Of a stretch of 64,000 nt of DNA, positions 1 through 11,046 are shown in pieces. Numbering within the stretch: position 1 is the first letter of the stretch; each line of letters starts with the position of its first letter. This stretch comes from Prototheca cutis. Its lineage: Eukaryota; Chlorophyta; Trebouxiophyceae; Chlorellales; Chlorellaceae. The DNA is taken from NCBI GenBank assembly GCA_002897115.2, contig BCIH01000005.1:287308-351307 (forward strand). Reading direction: 5' to 3'. A model generated the notes under the pieces. It made no database searches, was not told where the DNA came from, and saw nothing but the letters and a program-made list of their open reading frames with translations. The position numbers were made by a program, and so were the translations under genes.

Positions 1-796
1 TGCCACAAAGGCAACGCCCTCAAAAATCATCGCGCACACACACACACGTAGATTGAGCTGATTCCGCCCCGGGTGGGAGGCGCGGGCGGGGAGAGCCGAC
101 TGAAGAGCGGCGTTCGTGTCTCGGGCGATCCAGGGTCGCTGGGTGGACCGCCCGGCCTTGCCTCCCGGGCACTCCGGCAGCAGTCCACGGCTCAGGTCCG
201 GGGCCGGGGTGCCATCAAGAGCCGGATCGTTGTTGCAGGCGACGCAATGCAAGAGTGACGACACTGCTGGAGGACTCGAGATGAGAGCTGGTCATCGGGC
301 CGGGGGCCATCTGCATGCGCGCCTTCCCCTTTGCATGTGGATCCGTCAAGAAAACCTGCATTTGCCAGACGAGAATGCTTCCCAGCTGTACTGACGGACG
401 TCGGGCTCGCTGAGCGCCGGGCAGTCGACTCACGCTGGCTTTTGGATTGAATGGTGCATGGAGACTTTCCCATGGCTGCATGCAGACTTCCCCTGGCAGC
501 ACATAGACACCGCCCAAGCATGTGCTGCGCCGGCGTGCAGTGCCGTAGTATCCATCTTGTGTGTGTGGTGTCACAGGGAAGGGATCCTGGGACAAGCCTC
601 GTAAGGCTTAGTGAAGCATGCGAGTGGTTCCAAGGACTCTTGATCCCAGTTTGAAGGGGGGGGCTGTGTCCATCCTTGTGAGCGGTGAAAGCACATGGGT
701 TTGCCGGAATCGCGGGACCGAGCAGAGACGGCATGGATCACAACACTCGGTGGCAGTCTAGTCGCATGGTCGTGGGGAGATAGTATCCTCCTCCTC
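1..796. other. Window edge, no supported gene
   Basis: This stretch lies downstream of the 3' end of the minus-strand GST gene. It starts with a short CA repeat at about 38-46. The minus-strand reading frame at 192-734 is open for 180 codons, but its composition (Ser/Pro/His/Cys rich, no recognisable motif) is what an out-of-frame GC-rich region gives. No exon with convincing splice sites or family similarity was found. It may hold the UTR of a gene outside the window. Confidence 0.4.
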
Positions 797-1932
797 TCAC
801 ATTCTCGCTTTCTTGGCCTTGACAAAGGCGTCCCTCGACTTGAGCAGTGCGGCGCTGACCTCGGCAAACACAGGTCCGCACCGCTCATGCACGCGCGCAA
901 GCCAGGCCGCGGTCTTGGGCACCGGCGCCATCAGCTCGTCAAAACTCGGGCCCTACGACAAGGGTGGGTACGTTGGGTGGCGGGATTGCTGGGCCATTCC
1001 CAAATTTGCACCAGAATGAAGGAATGAAGAAAGGAATGACCCCCCCCAAAAAACAAGCAAGAAAACAATCAACTACACCCCAAGCGTTGGCACCTTGGGC
1101 GAGCCGTCCATGAGGCGGAGCATGTCGATTTCGCAGGCCAGCTGCAGGTCGGCGATGGAGATGTCGTCGCCCGCAACATAGTCGGTGCTCGCCAGCCAGA
1201 CGTCATTGATAGTGGCAAGTGCCGCGCGAAGCGTGGGCAGCGCGTAGCCCTCCACCACGGCGTCGTTGCCCTCGATGCCCCGGAAGGCAAGGATGGCACG
1301 GTTCATCACGGTCACCGAGCTGCCAGCCCGCAGGGTGCTGCCGTGCCAACCCAGCACGCTGTTCACCTTGGCCTGTGCCACAATGTCACCTGTGCATGTT
1401 TATGTGTGTGTGCTCGTAGGAAAAAGAAGTGGTTCGGCGCACGGGGGTGACTTCACAGTCAGGTTAGGGTTAATGCAGGGCCCTACGGTCAAGGTGTTAA
1501 CCCCGCCTTGCCTGGGGCCCCCCACTCCCTATCCCCACCAAACAAGCACCACACTTACTTGGGTACCAGTGGGATGGCAGGTTGTAATTGCGGCACAGGT
1601 AGATCATTGCGGCCATGCTATCCTTGACGTGGACATCCCCGTCCTGCACGTGTGGTGGGGTGGGGTGGGTGGGCCATTTGCAGCCGGTGTCGGATGCCCG
1701 GGACCCCGGGCGAAACTGCCACGTAAGCCCACAAATCCCACCCGCGACCACGCACCACGAGGTAGGGCAGCCTACACATCGGGTTGATCGCCTTGAAATC
1801 ATCCTGACGGTGCTGGCCCTTGACAATGCTGACATACTTGAGCTCCACGTCGAGGCTGTACATCTTGATCAGGGTCACGAGGGCCCGAGAGGGCTGGCTC
1901 ATGCCATCGTAGAAGAGCATCGCGGGCGCCAT
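797..1932 (-). CDS. Theta-class glutathione S-transferase
   Basis: Four exons give a protein of about 230 residues, normal for theta GSTs, which conjugate glutathione to electrophiles or reduce organic hydroperoxides. Exon 1 (from ATG at 1932) encodes the thioredoxin-like N-terminal domain, beginning MAPAMLFYDGMSQPSRAL. The Ser in SQPSRA sits where the theta class has its catalytic Ser. NPMCRLPYLV holds the cis-Pro loop. Exon 2 (about 1650-1560) has DSMAAMIYLCRNY, matching the conserved ES.AI..YL region. Exon 3 (about 1390-1075) carries the helical C-terminal domain, including DDISIADLQLACEI. The last exon starts GPSFDELMAPVPKTAAWL and ends KAKKARM. Reading phases agree at every junction inspected. 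The C-terminal ARM fits the PTS1 consensus, and plant theta GSTs are known to be peroxisomal, so a peroxisomal location is inferred. It is followed at 2434 by another minus-strand gene. Confidence 0.88.
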
Positions 1933-2433
1933 CCTGAGACTGGTTTGATCCCTTAATAACGCTCAACAAGAGCGATTGTTCTCCAAATCACTGTTGGGTG
2001 TGGTGAGAACTTTTACTGTGTCACGGAATGTGTACGCAATGGCTAGCATGTCAGATACGTTAATTATGGTATCGGGATCCCGCCGCTGACGGGATGCTGA
2101 GCTCACCTCCCGGGATCTGCCCGGGGGAACAAAGCCAAACGCTGCGCCAACTGCCTGGGCTCCCTAGGGCATTCTTTTCCAAATCAAGCCGCGATGCACA
2201 TAAGCAGTCCATATGCCACCTAATGAGCACACAGCGGCATCTCTGTCCCAGCACAAGGCGTGTAGCTCCCCAAACTCCAGTGTTTCCTCAGTGAAGCATG
2301 GCTAGACAGGGGGTGCATGTGCGGTCTGCCAACCAGATCAGCGAGCTCGTGCTTGGTTGATTTGACCCTGAAAACGCCATCCGCGCATTTCCGCTCATGC
2401 TGGGTTTGGGAACAAAAGTCAGACCTGGCGTCA
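1933..2433. other. Intergenic spacer, GST promoter side
   Basis: About 500 bases between the start of the minus-strand GST gene and the stop of the minus-strand PPR-SMR gene. It should hold the GST promoter and 5' UTR and the PPR-SMR 3' UTR. No conserved element, repeat or small gene was recognised. Confidence 0.4.
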
Positions 2434-3887
2434 TCACCCCATCCAGGGCGCGAGCCGGGGTATCATGATGCTTGCCCCCAGCACAGCTGTCGTGGCCAGA
2501 AAGACCATGCCGTACCGCATCCGAGCCACGCGGGCCACATACCCCGCCTGTGCCCGGGCATGCTCTCGTGCAAGAAAGGGCGCCAGGCTCGCCCACGGCA
2601 CCACCGTCCGGCCTTGGTGTGTGTTTTGGTGGGGGAGACTGGGGGGTTAGGGGAATTTCAGAGGCAGTCAATGGGGCAACCGGTTTGCCCCGTTGGCTTG
2701 CCTTGCACAATCAAGCTGGACCCGGCGACTTCGATCCCCCAACCCGACACCACCCCCACGGACCTGGGTTTCCCGGTGCGTCCAGGCCATCCAGTCCATG
2801 TCGCTCGAGCAACTGTCGAGTTGTTGCTCGCAGGACACCCAGCGAATCAGGACTGCCACGCCCAATCCCAGTCACAATCACCAGCTCTGGTGGCGCAGTT
2901 GTCAGGTCGCCACCGATGACGCTGACACTACTCGTGGTGCTGTTTTCCAGATCGTGGTCGGGCGATCGCCATGTCCCTGTTGTTGCCTGGGGGATGGCAG
3001 GGCTGCCAGGCTCTGAAGGTGCTCCCTCTCCCATCCTCCCATCGAACGGGCCCGGTCCATCACTGGCACCCGTCTCCGGCGGCTGGCTCGTCCCTTCCCA
3101 GCCAAGGCCGCCGAATTCGGCAGTCAGGGTGGGCCACGCGGAGACGAGCAGTTCCAGGCGCCGAGTTAATAGCGCGGCGGCCGCGGCCTGTGATACTCCG
3201 TGGAGATCGATGTAGAGCAGCTCACGGCACGACGGTGTCCCGGAGGCTGGGTCCCGTCGTCGAGGCATCAGCAACGGCGAGAGACTAAAGGGCCGTGTCG
3301 CGTCCAAAGGGACCGAAGGTTGCCGTGGCTCGAGTTCGGGGATGTCGCCATTTGACGCCTCCCGTGGCTGGGGGGATGACGGTGCACCACCTGGCGGGCG
3401 TCGAGAACCAGCGCGCAAGCTGGATGTTGTGAGTGCAGGTTCGCTGCCGTTGGAGTCAGCATCCGGCAGCTGACGTGGAGGACTCTTCCCCTGGGCCAGG
3501 CGGTCTGCGGCTTCAAGCCGGAGCTGCCGGGCTTCGTCCAGCACTTCGGCGGCCAGGGACGGACGGGCAGCAAAGGCCTGAACAAGCACCCGCTCCGTAA
3601 ACTCGTCTGGCAGCATCCCTGCGGGCGGGGGGGGTGAGGGACTGTTCAGTCCTTCCCGGTGGCAATTGGCCCGGATTGCATCCCTGAAACGAGATCATCA
3701 AACCGACACCCAGTTTTTACCCATGCTCGCAATCCCTGTATCCCGCCGCGATGCCCCACCTGATGCTAGCATGTCGGTCCACACAGCGTATGCCTTGTCA
3801 ATGTCACCCAGCTCTGCCCAGATGCCCAGGTACGCATTCCAGACGGGACGCGTGGGCTTGACCCCAGTCTGCACCGTCACCACGGAA

Positions 3888-3919
<32 letters not shown>

Positions 3920-5090
3920 TGCGCGTGTGTGTGTGCGCGCGCGCGCGCGTGTGTTTGGGAGGAGGGGGGGAGGGGCACGAGTGCATGTGGTAGATGCTTG
4001 TTTTCAGGGTCGCACGGGAACTCAAAGCTTCCCTGCAGCAACCCCTCCCCCCCTTCCAATGAACCATACCAGCGGCATGACGGCATCAAACAGCCTCGAG
4101 GCACCGGCGCTCGTCTTGGCCCGACGAAATGCGGTGAACAGGATGCTGAACGTGCGAGGCTGCGGCCGCAGCCCCCGCCGTCGAAGGTCCTCAAACGTCG
4201 CGAGTGTTTCTTGCAGCTGGCCTGCCTTTGCATGCGCCTCCAGCAGGCAGTGCATGAATACGAGGTCCGGGGTGACGCCCGCGGCGACGGCTTCGGCCGC
4301 CACTTCGGCTGCCCGGGCCGCCCAGCGCCGGGGCACGCCGTAGGGCGGATGCTCCGCCTTGGCATACACGTTCAGCAAATGGACGTAGGTCGCCGTGCCC
4401 AGCGCTGGCCCGGTGATGCCGCGGCAAACCAGCGCCGCGTACAGTTCGTCCGCAGCCTGGGGTTGCCGCTGACGGGCATGCATGCGCAGCAGCGTCGCGA
4501 TCATCACCCCACTGCGTTGGTGGGCCGTCATTATTGCGTGTGATGCCGGTGGTGGGGGGACGGCGTCGAGGGTCGCGCGTTTGTTGTATGGAAGACAGAC
4601 TGGCGGTACTAATCCAAGACACGACTTGATCAGACAAATGGCCAGTGCACCACCCCACCACGTACTTGGGCATGCCACCGTTGGAAAGATACGCATAAAA
4701 TGCTTTGGACGCCTGCCGCGACTTGTTGGCGTCAGCGAGCCTCTGGTGCAGCGGAGCAGGCTTCAATGATGGTGATCGCGGAGCACTGACCTACCCGTTC
4801 AGCATCTGTGTTGCATGAGCTGTGCCAAAGTCCCGCAGGGAGCCCCACCATGCAGCACTAAACGCTTCCCAAAAGGGGGCCAGCCCCGCCCAACAAGCAC
4901 CCAGCCAGGCTCATACCTTGATGGTTTTTATGACCTTGCTCAGGTTGAGGTCTCGTTTCTCGGGTTCTGAGCCCCCTGAATATAATCTTCTGGCGGATGT
5001 GGGTGCCCATGCGCCTGCACACCGGCCATCGCGGACGCTGCTGCGCAGGGCGACATCCAACATGCCACAGCACCGCCACCAGGTGCTCAT
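2434..5090 (-). CDS. PPR-SMR organelle RNA-binding protein with C-terminal hydrophobic segment
   Basis: Spliced minus-strand gene of at least six exons and roughly 690 residues. Exon 1 begins at ATG 5090 with MSTWWRCCGMLDVALRSSVR, Arg/Ser rich and poor in acidic residues, so probably an organelle transit peptide. It continues DLNLSKVIKTIK to a GTATGAG donor. Pentatricopeptide-type helical repeats follow in exons near 4790-4670, 4620-4060 and 3880-3770, for example VKPTRPVWNAYLGIWAELGD and TPDLVFMHCLLEAHAKAG. The exon from about 3620 contains the Smr domain, marked by YIDLHGVSQAAAAALLTRRL and by IVTGIGRGSPDSLGVLRATT. The last exon ends YGMVFLATTAVLGASIMI PRLAPWMG, giving an 18-residue hydrophobic stretch beyond the Smr domain. 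PPR-SMR proteins (GUN1, SOT1 and relatives) bind or cleave organelle RNA. The family is clear; the RNA target is unknown. A GT/GC microsatellite fills the intron at 3887-3955. Confidence 0.85.
3887..3955. repeat. GT/GC dinucleotide microsatellite in intron
   Basis: Alternating purine-pyrimidine tract (GT, GCGT and GC units) immediately upstream, in minus-strand sense, of the acceptor for the PPR exon at about 3882. The (CA)n sense on the coding strand serves as an unusual pyrimidine-poor lead-in to that splice site. Alternating GC/GT runs of this length can adopt Z-DNA. Confidence 0.9.
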
Positions 5091-5499
5091 GGCGAGCTCC
5101 CGTCTCTCGGCTTCAGGCGTCGGTGCACGGCATCAGCGCATTTCATTTGAGTCGAAACAAAAGATACATCCAATTCAATTTCGACATCTTTTCCCTCTGC
5201 CTCGCTCGCCGGCATTGGCTTTCCCTGTCGTCCCGGCGTTCGTTAAGAAGCAATGTCGACACGGGGCCCGCCATTAGATTGCGGGGTTTGGACGTCTAGA
5301 AGCCCCAGGGGCCTATGGGCTAGGTATCGTTGTGCGTGCGATCAGAGAGAAAGAAATCCAACAAAAAAAACAGTGAAGCAATGAGTCAATGGTGCTGTGG
5401 CAGAGCAACCGCATTGGCTGTGGGAAGACCATGCAGCAGCGGCATCGGCAAGCGCCGATGGCCCCCACTCATGCCCCCGTGTCCCAGACGCGCAATTCA
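5091..5499. other. Intergenic spacer between PPR-SMR and UBX genes
   Basis: About 400 bases upstream of the PPR-SMR start and downstream of the UBX-gene stop, both on the minus strand. It should include the PPR-SMR promoter. An A-rich patch (5340-5380) is present on the plus strand. No gene or structured element was recognised. Confidence 0.4.
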
Positions 5500-8033
5500 T
5501 CACTCGGGTGCGGGCTGGAGGAGCAACGTGGCCTGCGGCGTGAGCCCCAGAGCCAGCAGCGTCTGCTTCAGATCATCACCCCCATACACCCGGCGTGGAA
5601 AGGTGGTGGCCAGCGTGTACTCCCAGGGCGTGGCATCCAACCCGTCAACCCAGTCGTGCACGGCCTGGAGTCGGTCCAATTCCAGAAACCGACGCTGGAA
5701 GGTGGAGCCGTCGGGCAGCCGCACACGCACCGCCGCCGCGCCCGCACAGCCTGCAGCGGGTTCTGGTCGCAATGCCGCCCGTTTGCTGCTCCGCCGTTCC
5801 TCCACGGCCGCCGCAGCAGCAGCTGCCTCGGCTGCCGCCTTTGCCTCCGCTTTCCTGCGGATGTGGGAGCAGGGTCTGGATGGTGAACTTGAGGTCCTGG
5901 GCTACACGCATTCTGCATGCCACCGAGTGTGGTGTGATGTGTCAAAGGCATGTCCGACCATACCCCAATACCCTCTGCTGGGTGCGCCCCAACCCCCCGG
6001 ACGACCACGAGCCACACCAGATCCAGCTCGTTGACGCATCCCCGCACTCCCGCATCCACCCACATACTACCACCCATCCCTCCTTGCCTGGCAGCCTCTT
6101 CTGCCTCTTGCCGCCGCTGGCGCTCTTCTTCTGCCGCCGCTGCTGCCGCCTCGGCCTCTTCTTGCCGCCTCCTGCACGTGAAGTGGGTCAAGCTCCGAAA
6201 CGATCAAACTTGGCACCCAATTGAGCCAACGCCCGTGCCTCACGACAGGCAAGGTGACCTGACACATCGCGTCCTGACCCACCCTTCCGGATCTCCGCAG
6301 CACCACACACCTGTCTTCGGCGAGGCTTTGCTGCAGCTCGGCATCCTGCTGCTCCCGCAGCCGCCGGTTCAGTTCCTTCAGGGATGATTGGTGATTTGAG
6401 GACATTGTAGGAAGCAATTGCAATTAGTGGCCCTGATTCTCCCAACTCAAATGTTGTTGCAGGGCGGAGACGCAAACACACTCCAGCCAGCCACTCAACG
6501 CACCCTCTCCTCCTGGGCTGCTCTCTCCCTCCACAACAAGTGCCCGCTGTTGTCGAGCCCACTCTGCGTGATTGTTTTTCCACGTGTGACGGAGTGGGAA
6601 CTGGAGGCTTGCTGTCACAGTGGGGCAGGCATTAAATCTAGTTCAGAACCAAGGATGGCCCCACCCGTTGGATCCTCATCATCGCTGCCTACACTCACAT
6701 CCCCCCCTCCCCCCTTTCCCCCCCAAACCCCTGTGGGTACCTGCAGCGTCGCCAGCAGCTCGTCCACGCTGCACTCGCCCTCTGTGACAGCAGCCAGCTG
6801 TGTCCTGCAGTGCATTAGGATGGCAAGAAGCTGCTCGAAAACTGCTGCTACTGAAAGCCCTGCAGAGGACGAGGCGGGTCGTCGTGGCACCAACAAAGCA
6901 GCAGCTGGGCCTGAAAGCCACGGGATCAAACAATAACAGCCATTCGGGGCTTGCACACCAGTCGTTGTCGCCGGTCACATTACCCCACAATCACCACTAC
7001 CCTGGGCACCCTGCATTCCAACTGCATATCCTGTTCAGGCCCTGCAGCATGCACGCACCTGTTGCCTGAAAATGCCAGCAGCGCGGTGCCCGGGAACCTG
7101 GCCACACCGATGGCCTGAGCCAGGGCAAACCCCTCGCGCTCGGCGACGCTGCCGCCCCACGCGACAAAGTTGCGTCTGACGAACGAAGTCACTGCGTCGT
7201 CTAGAAGCACACTCCGGATGAAGCAGTCCGTGTCCTGTGTGTTGTCTCATGAGTGAGCGTTCATTGGACATCAACGGTTGACTCAGCGTCGGCCAACTTC
7301 CTCAATCATTCTCTCCCCCCACCACCGTCCCACGCCAACACTACACAGGGAAAGGAACGCACCGCATGGCGGGGGGAGTGCAGGTACACGAACAGGAGTT
7401 TCCCCTCTGCCGTAGCAGACACTGCGGCGTCTTGCCAGCCGGCCTGGACCCAGTCGATGGCAGAGCCGTACTGGCGCGACACCTGGCGAGCAAACCGCGC
7501 TGCCTCGGCTGCTGGCAGCGCCGCGCGGTATGGTGCCACTGCATCTGTCGCCGTGGACACTCCCCCGAGCACGGTGTCGGCCACGGGGCGGGGCAGCGCT
7601 GCAAGCAGGGTGGCCGTGGTCAGGCGCAGCCCTCCGAAGACGGCCTGCAGTGCCAATCGCAGCACGCCATACGGCACCAGCACCAACCCCGTGACGATCT
7701 GGAAGAGCAGTCTGGGCAGGAAGGGGTCCCGGCCCGCGGGCGCTGGGCCGGGCGCCGGTGCGCCCTGGCCCACGTGTTCTGCAGTGGGTGCGGGGCGGTC
7801 GCCAGGATTTCGGCAACAGGCCATCCCCCGCCAGCAAGCGCCCGACACGCCGTCCCGCTCCTGGCCAATGCCACTATGCACCATCAATACGCTACATGAA
7901 CTTCCTCACCGTAGTACATGCTGAGCGCGGCATCAAAATTGCCGCCACATGCGTCCAGGCAGAACCGGGCAGTCGCCTCTGGGCAGCCCAGCAGCTCGCT
8001 GAACCTGCTGACCACTGCCTGATCTGTCTCCAT
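5500..8033 (-). CDS. FAF2/UBXD8-like protein (UBA, membrane hairpin, UAS, UBX)
   Basis: Minus-strand gene of about 480 residues with the full FAF2/UBXD8 order. Exon 1 (ATG 8033) encodes METDQAVVSRFSELLGCPEA and GGNFDAALSMYYGE, a UBA-like ubiquitin-binding domain. Exon 2 (from about 7782, phase matches) has FLPRLLFQIVTGLVLVPYGV and further hydrophobic residues that would form the membrane hairpin. It then enters the thioredoxin-like UAS domain (AIDWVQAGWQDAAVSATAEG, KLLFVYLHSPRH). UAS continues near 7210-7050 (DDAVTSFVRRNFVAWGGSVA, GVARFPGTALLAFSG) and 6830-6730. An Arg/Glu/Ala-rich coiled coil (near 6400-5800) precedes the C-terminal UBX domain, with AVRVRLPDGSTFQRRFLELD and YTLATTFPRRVYGGDDLKQT. 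Family members recruit the p97/CDC48 ATPase to ubiquitinated substrates at the ER and lipid droplets. The FPRRVY loop is the p97-contacting FPR motif. Several internal exon edges are uncertain. Confidence 0.82.
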
Positions 8034-8777
8034 GTCCTTCTTCCGATTGTTTATTCCAACCCGCACATGGCGATTTTGTTGGGGAAAAAGTGTGGTGCCG
8101 GCGGACGGTGGAGCCTGTCATCGCTCAATCAGGCGTTCCGAATCCAGTTTCCCGGGCAGGGCTCCTCTCTCTTTGTACTGCCGCACAGCGCAATGTGCCA
8201 GGCACCGCGCGCATAAGTACCCAACCTTTGCATCCCACCTGTGAGACGTATTCAAATTGCTCATGTACCTTGAGCAGTTGTCATTTCAAGTCTGCGCTGT
8301 AGACCCCTGGCACAGCCGGCCAGGCTGCCAAGGGGGCCCCGCCTCCACTGTGAGAGCGTTGTTCTTCCCCAAGAAAGGTCTTGTCAAGGGATACACCTGT
8401 CGTATCATGTCTCACAGCCATTCCACCGATGCATTGGCCACCTTCCACCTTGAATGTTGGCAGTCAGTCCGTGCGGCAACCGCTCCGGTTTTGTCAATTA
8501 GGGTTCACACTCTGGCTGGAGAGGCAGGGTCACGTCTTGGAAGATAGCATCCCATACGCATGCCAGCTTTGAACACGTTTGATGAAGGGATAAATGAGGA
8601 GCGCAGTCGAACTGTGACCGCGCCGGTGTCAAAAAACGTGCCAGGCAGGCCGACGCCGAGCGTGACTGGAAAGCGCGATCCAATTCGCCATTTTGGATCG
8701 GTCGAGCCAAAGTGCCACCCACCACCCCTCGCTTGCAGCAGACTCTGACACGATCAAACCTGATTGTCCTTAGCACC
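8034..8777. promoter_or_regulatory. Divergent promoter region, UBX gene / FNR gene
   Basis: About 740 bases separate the start codons of the minus-strand UBX gene and the plus-strand FNR gene. Both promoters and 5' UTRs must lie here. No TATA box or other motif could be assigned with confidence, and no coding exon was recognised in it. Confidence 0.45.
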
Positions 8778-10731
8778 ATGGCGTCTCAGGTGGGTGTGTA
8801 GGGGCTTGGCGTCAAGGTGGGATTGCTCTGCGCGGCGTGCTGACCTTCCCCACCGCCCACCCCGCAGGTGCTGGCTGCCTCGACCCTTAGCATCCTCAAC
8901 TCGACCAGGGGCCTCCATAGACAGCAGGTGCGACGCGTGTCATGGCCGTACGTTGACCAATATGATGCGAATTCGGGTATAGTTTGTTCCACGCCTGACC
9001 CAGTTGCATTTTCGGTGAACCCACCCTGCAGGCCGCAGCATGGAAGGCACCCACCTTCACCCGCCGGGCCGTCAAGGTCTGCGCCCTGGCGCAGGCTCCA
9101 CAAATCGAAGTGACTGATGTGAGTGATATGAGGGCGATTGTGGGCGTGGTATCGAGGCTGGCGCCCGGGCACGTGTTTTATCGATAGACCCGCCTCCTCA
9201 AGAGCCCTAGGGCGACTCATGGCAATGGTGCATCCCCGACCGGGGCCCCTTCGTGAGCAAAGGCTTCTGTGGCGCTCATTGCCCCGCCTTCCCGAACGAT
9301 CACGCACTCCCCGCAGCTGTCTAGCAAGAAGACGGTGCAGAACACCGAGTCTCTTGAGAAGATTGGCATCCCCCTGAACACGTTCAACAACAAGAAGCCC
9401 TTCAAGGCCAAGATCGTGTCTGTCACCAGGATCGTCGGGCCCAAGGCCACGGGCGAGACATGCCACATCGTGTTGGACACGGAGGGCAAGATCCCTTTTT
9501 GTGAGGGCCAGTCCTACGGCATCATTCCCCCCGTGCGTGGGATGGATGGATCGTGGGTTCATGGTCGGGCGGGCAGGTCGTTGCGAGCCGCGCCGCGCCG
9601 CTTTTTGAGACAGGCAGCACCTCGGGGGAGACACATTGAGTTTCGTTCAAGTCAGCTCAATTCTATCTGAGAACAAAGTCGAAACACCTTTCCCACCGTC
9701 TTGGCAATGGATCAAGCTGGTTGATCTCCTCCCCGGAGAATATCAGCCTTTACAGGCCCATCCAACCCCCATTCCCTCGCTCCTGACCATCTATAACAGG
9801 GCACCAAGGTGAACAGCAAGGGCAAGGAGGTGCCCCTGGCGACACGGCTGTACTCCATTGCCTCGACTCGCTACGGCGACAACTTCGACGGCAACACCGC
9901 GTCGCTGTGTGTGCGCCGCGCGACGTACTGGTGCCCGGAGCTCCAGGCTGAGGACCCGGCCAAGAAGGGCATCTGTTCCAACTTCCTTTGCGATGCCGAG
10001 CCCGGCACGGAGATCACCATGACTGGCCCAGCGGGCAAGATCCTGATCCTGCCCGAGGACCCCACCGTCCCCGTCATCATGGTGGCCACGGGCACCGGTA
10101 TCGCGCCCTACCGCGCCTTTTGGCGCCGTTTCTTCGTTGAAAACGTCCCCGACTACAAGTTTGAAGGTGTTAGGGTTTTAGGGTTTTGGTGTGTTTTAGG
10201 GTTTGGGGTCTGCGGGGGTCACCAGGCGATGGCTGTCTCTGGGGTGTGTGCTGGACAAGCGCACTGGCCAACCCCACCCTTCAGCCCTACCCCGAACATA
10301 GACAAGCAAATGAAGAGATAAATGAATGAATACATAAAATCCCCCCCCACACACGCATGCACACAATTTCAGGTCTGGCATGGCTGTTCATGGGCGTTGC
10401 CAACTCGGACGCCAAGCTGTACGACGACGAGATCCAGGCCGTCGCGGCGGCGCACCCTGACCAGTTCCGTGTGGACTATGCGCTGTCGCGCGAGCAGCAG
10501 AACCGACGGGGCGGCAAGATGTACATTCAGGACAAGATGGAGGAGTACGCGGACGAGGTGTTTGACCTCCTGTCCAACAAGGGTGCGCACATCTACTTTT
10601 GCGGACTCAAGGGCATGCTCCCGGGCATCATGAACATGCTGGAGCGTGTGGCGGGCGAGAAGGGCATCAACTGGACCGAGTTCCAGACCAAGCTCAAACA
10701 CGGCGGGCAACTGCATGTCGAAGTGTACTGA
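8778..10731 (+). CDS. petH: Ferredoxin-NADP+ reductase, chloroplast (leaf type)
   Basis: Six exons give about 360 residues, the usual precursor length. The enzyme passes electrons from reduced ferredoxin to NADP+ at the end of photosynthetic electron transport, in the stroma and on thylakoids. Exon 1 is only MASQ, cut by GTGGGTG. Exons 2 and 3 (about 8869-9114) supply the rest of a Ser/Arg/Ala-rich transit peptide ending near [16 protein letters not shown]. The mature protein then runs through [20 protein letters not shown], the FAD-binding [11 protein letters not shown] (near 9850), [11 protein letters not shown], and the NADP-binding [19 protein letters not shown]. It ends [13 protein letters not shown] and [10 protein letters not shown]; the C-terminal Tyr that stacks on the flavin is present. 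The intron at about 10167-10370 contains a telomere-like TTTAGGG run. The gene converges on the minus-strand BCKDHA gene. Confidence 0.97.
10168..10206 (+). repeat. Telomere-like TTTAGGG/TTTTAGGG run in FNR intron
   Basis: Within the fifth FNR intron the sequence reads as successive TTAGGG-containing units (TTAGGG, TTTTAGGG, then TTTTAGGG after an interruption, then TTTGGGG). These match the plant TTTAGGG and Chlamydomonas TTTTAGGG telomere units. The run is short and imperfect, starts right at the 5' end of the intron, and lies inside a conserved gene, so it is interstitial and not a chromosome end. Confidence 0.7.
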
Positions 10732-11046
10732 TGGGTGACGATGAAGGCGGCGTGCAATGTGTGGCGCACCCAGCCCTGGGGACACAGGCCTCCATTCAAT
10801 TCCAAGCTGCCTGCCTGTTGTACATTCCTTTGAGCAGAACTCACCATCCACACCACCCATTCATCCAACCCTACCACTGGAAAGATCACTGGACTCTGGA
10901 ACCAAAGGTATACAAAACATTGTTGCAGGAGCAGGTCGTTGCGTATGTGGTCCCTGCTGTGCATTATTGTTTGGCAAATAACATCAAAGGCCTGGCACAC
11001 AAGGCTGGCAGCTTGGCACTCCAAGCTCTCCTCCTCACCCCTGCGT
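10732..11046. other. Convergent 3' spacer, FNR / BCKDHA
   Basis: About 315 bases between two converging stop codons. It must hold both 3' UTRs and cleavage sites. No hairpin terminator or gene was recognised. Confidence 0.4.

Noticed and set aside
192..734. 180-codon minus-strand open frame at the window start
   Set aside because: Random-looking Ser/Pro/His/Cys composition, no motif and no exon structure.
10168..10206. Possible chromosome end
   Set aside because: The telomere-like units lie inside an intron of an intact conserved gene, with genes on both sides.
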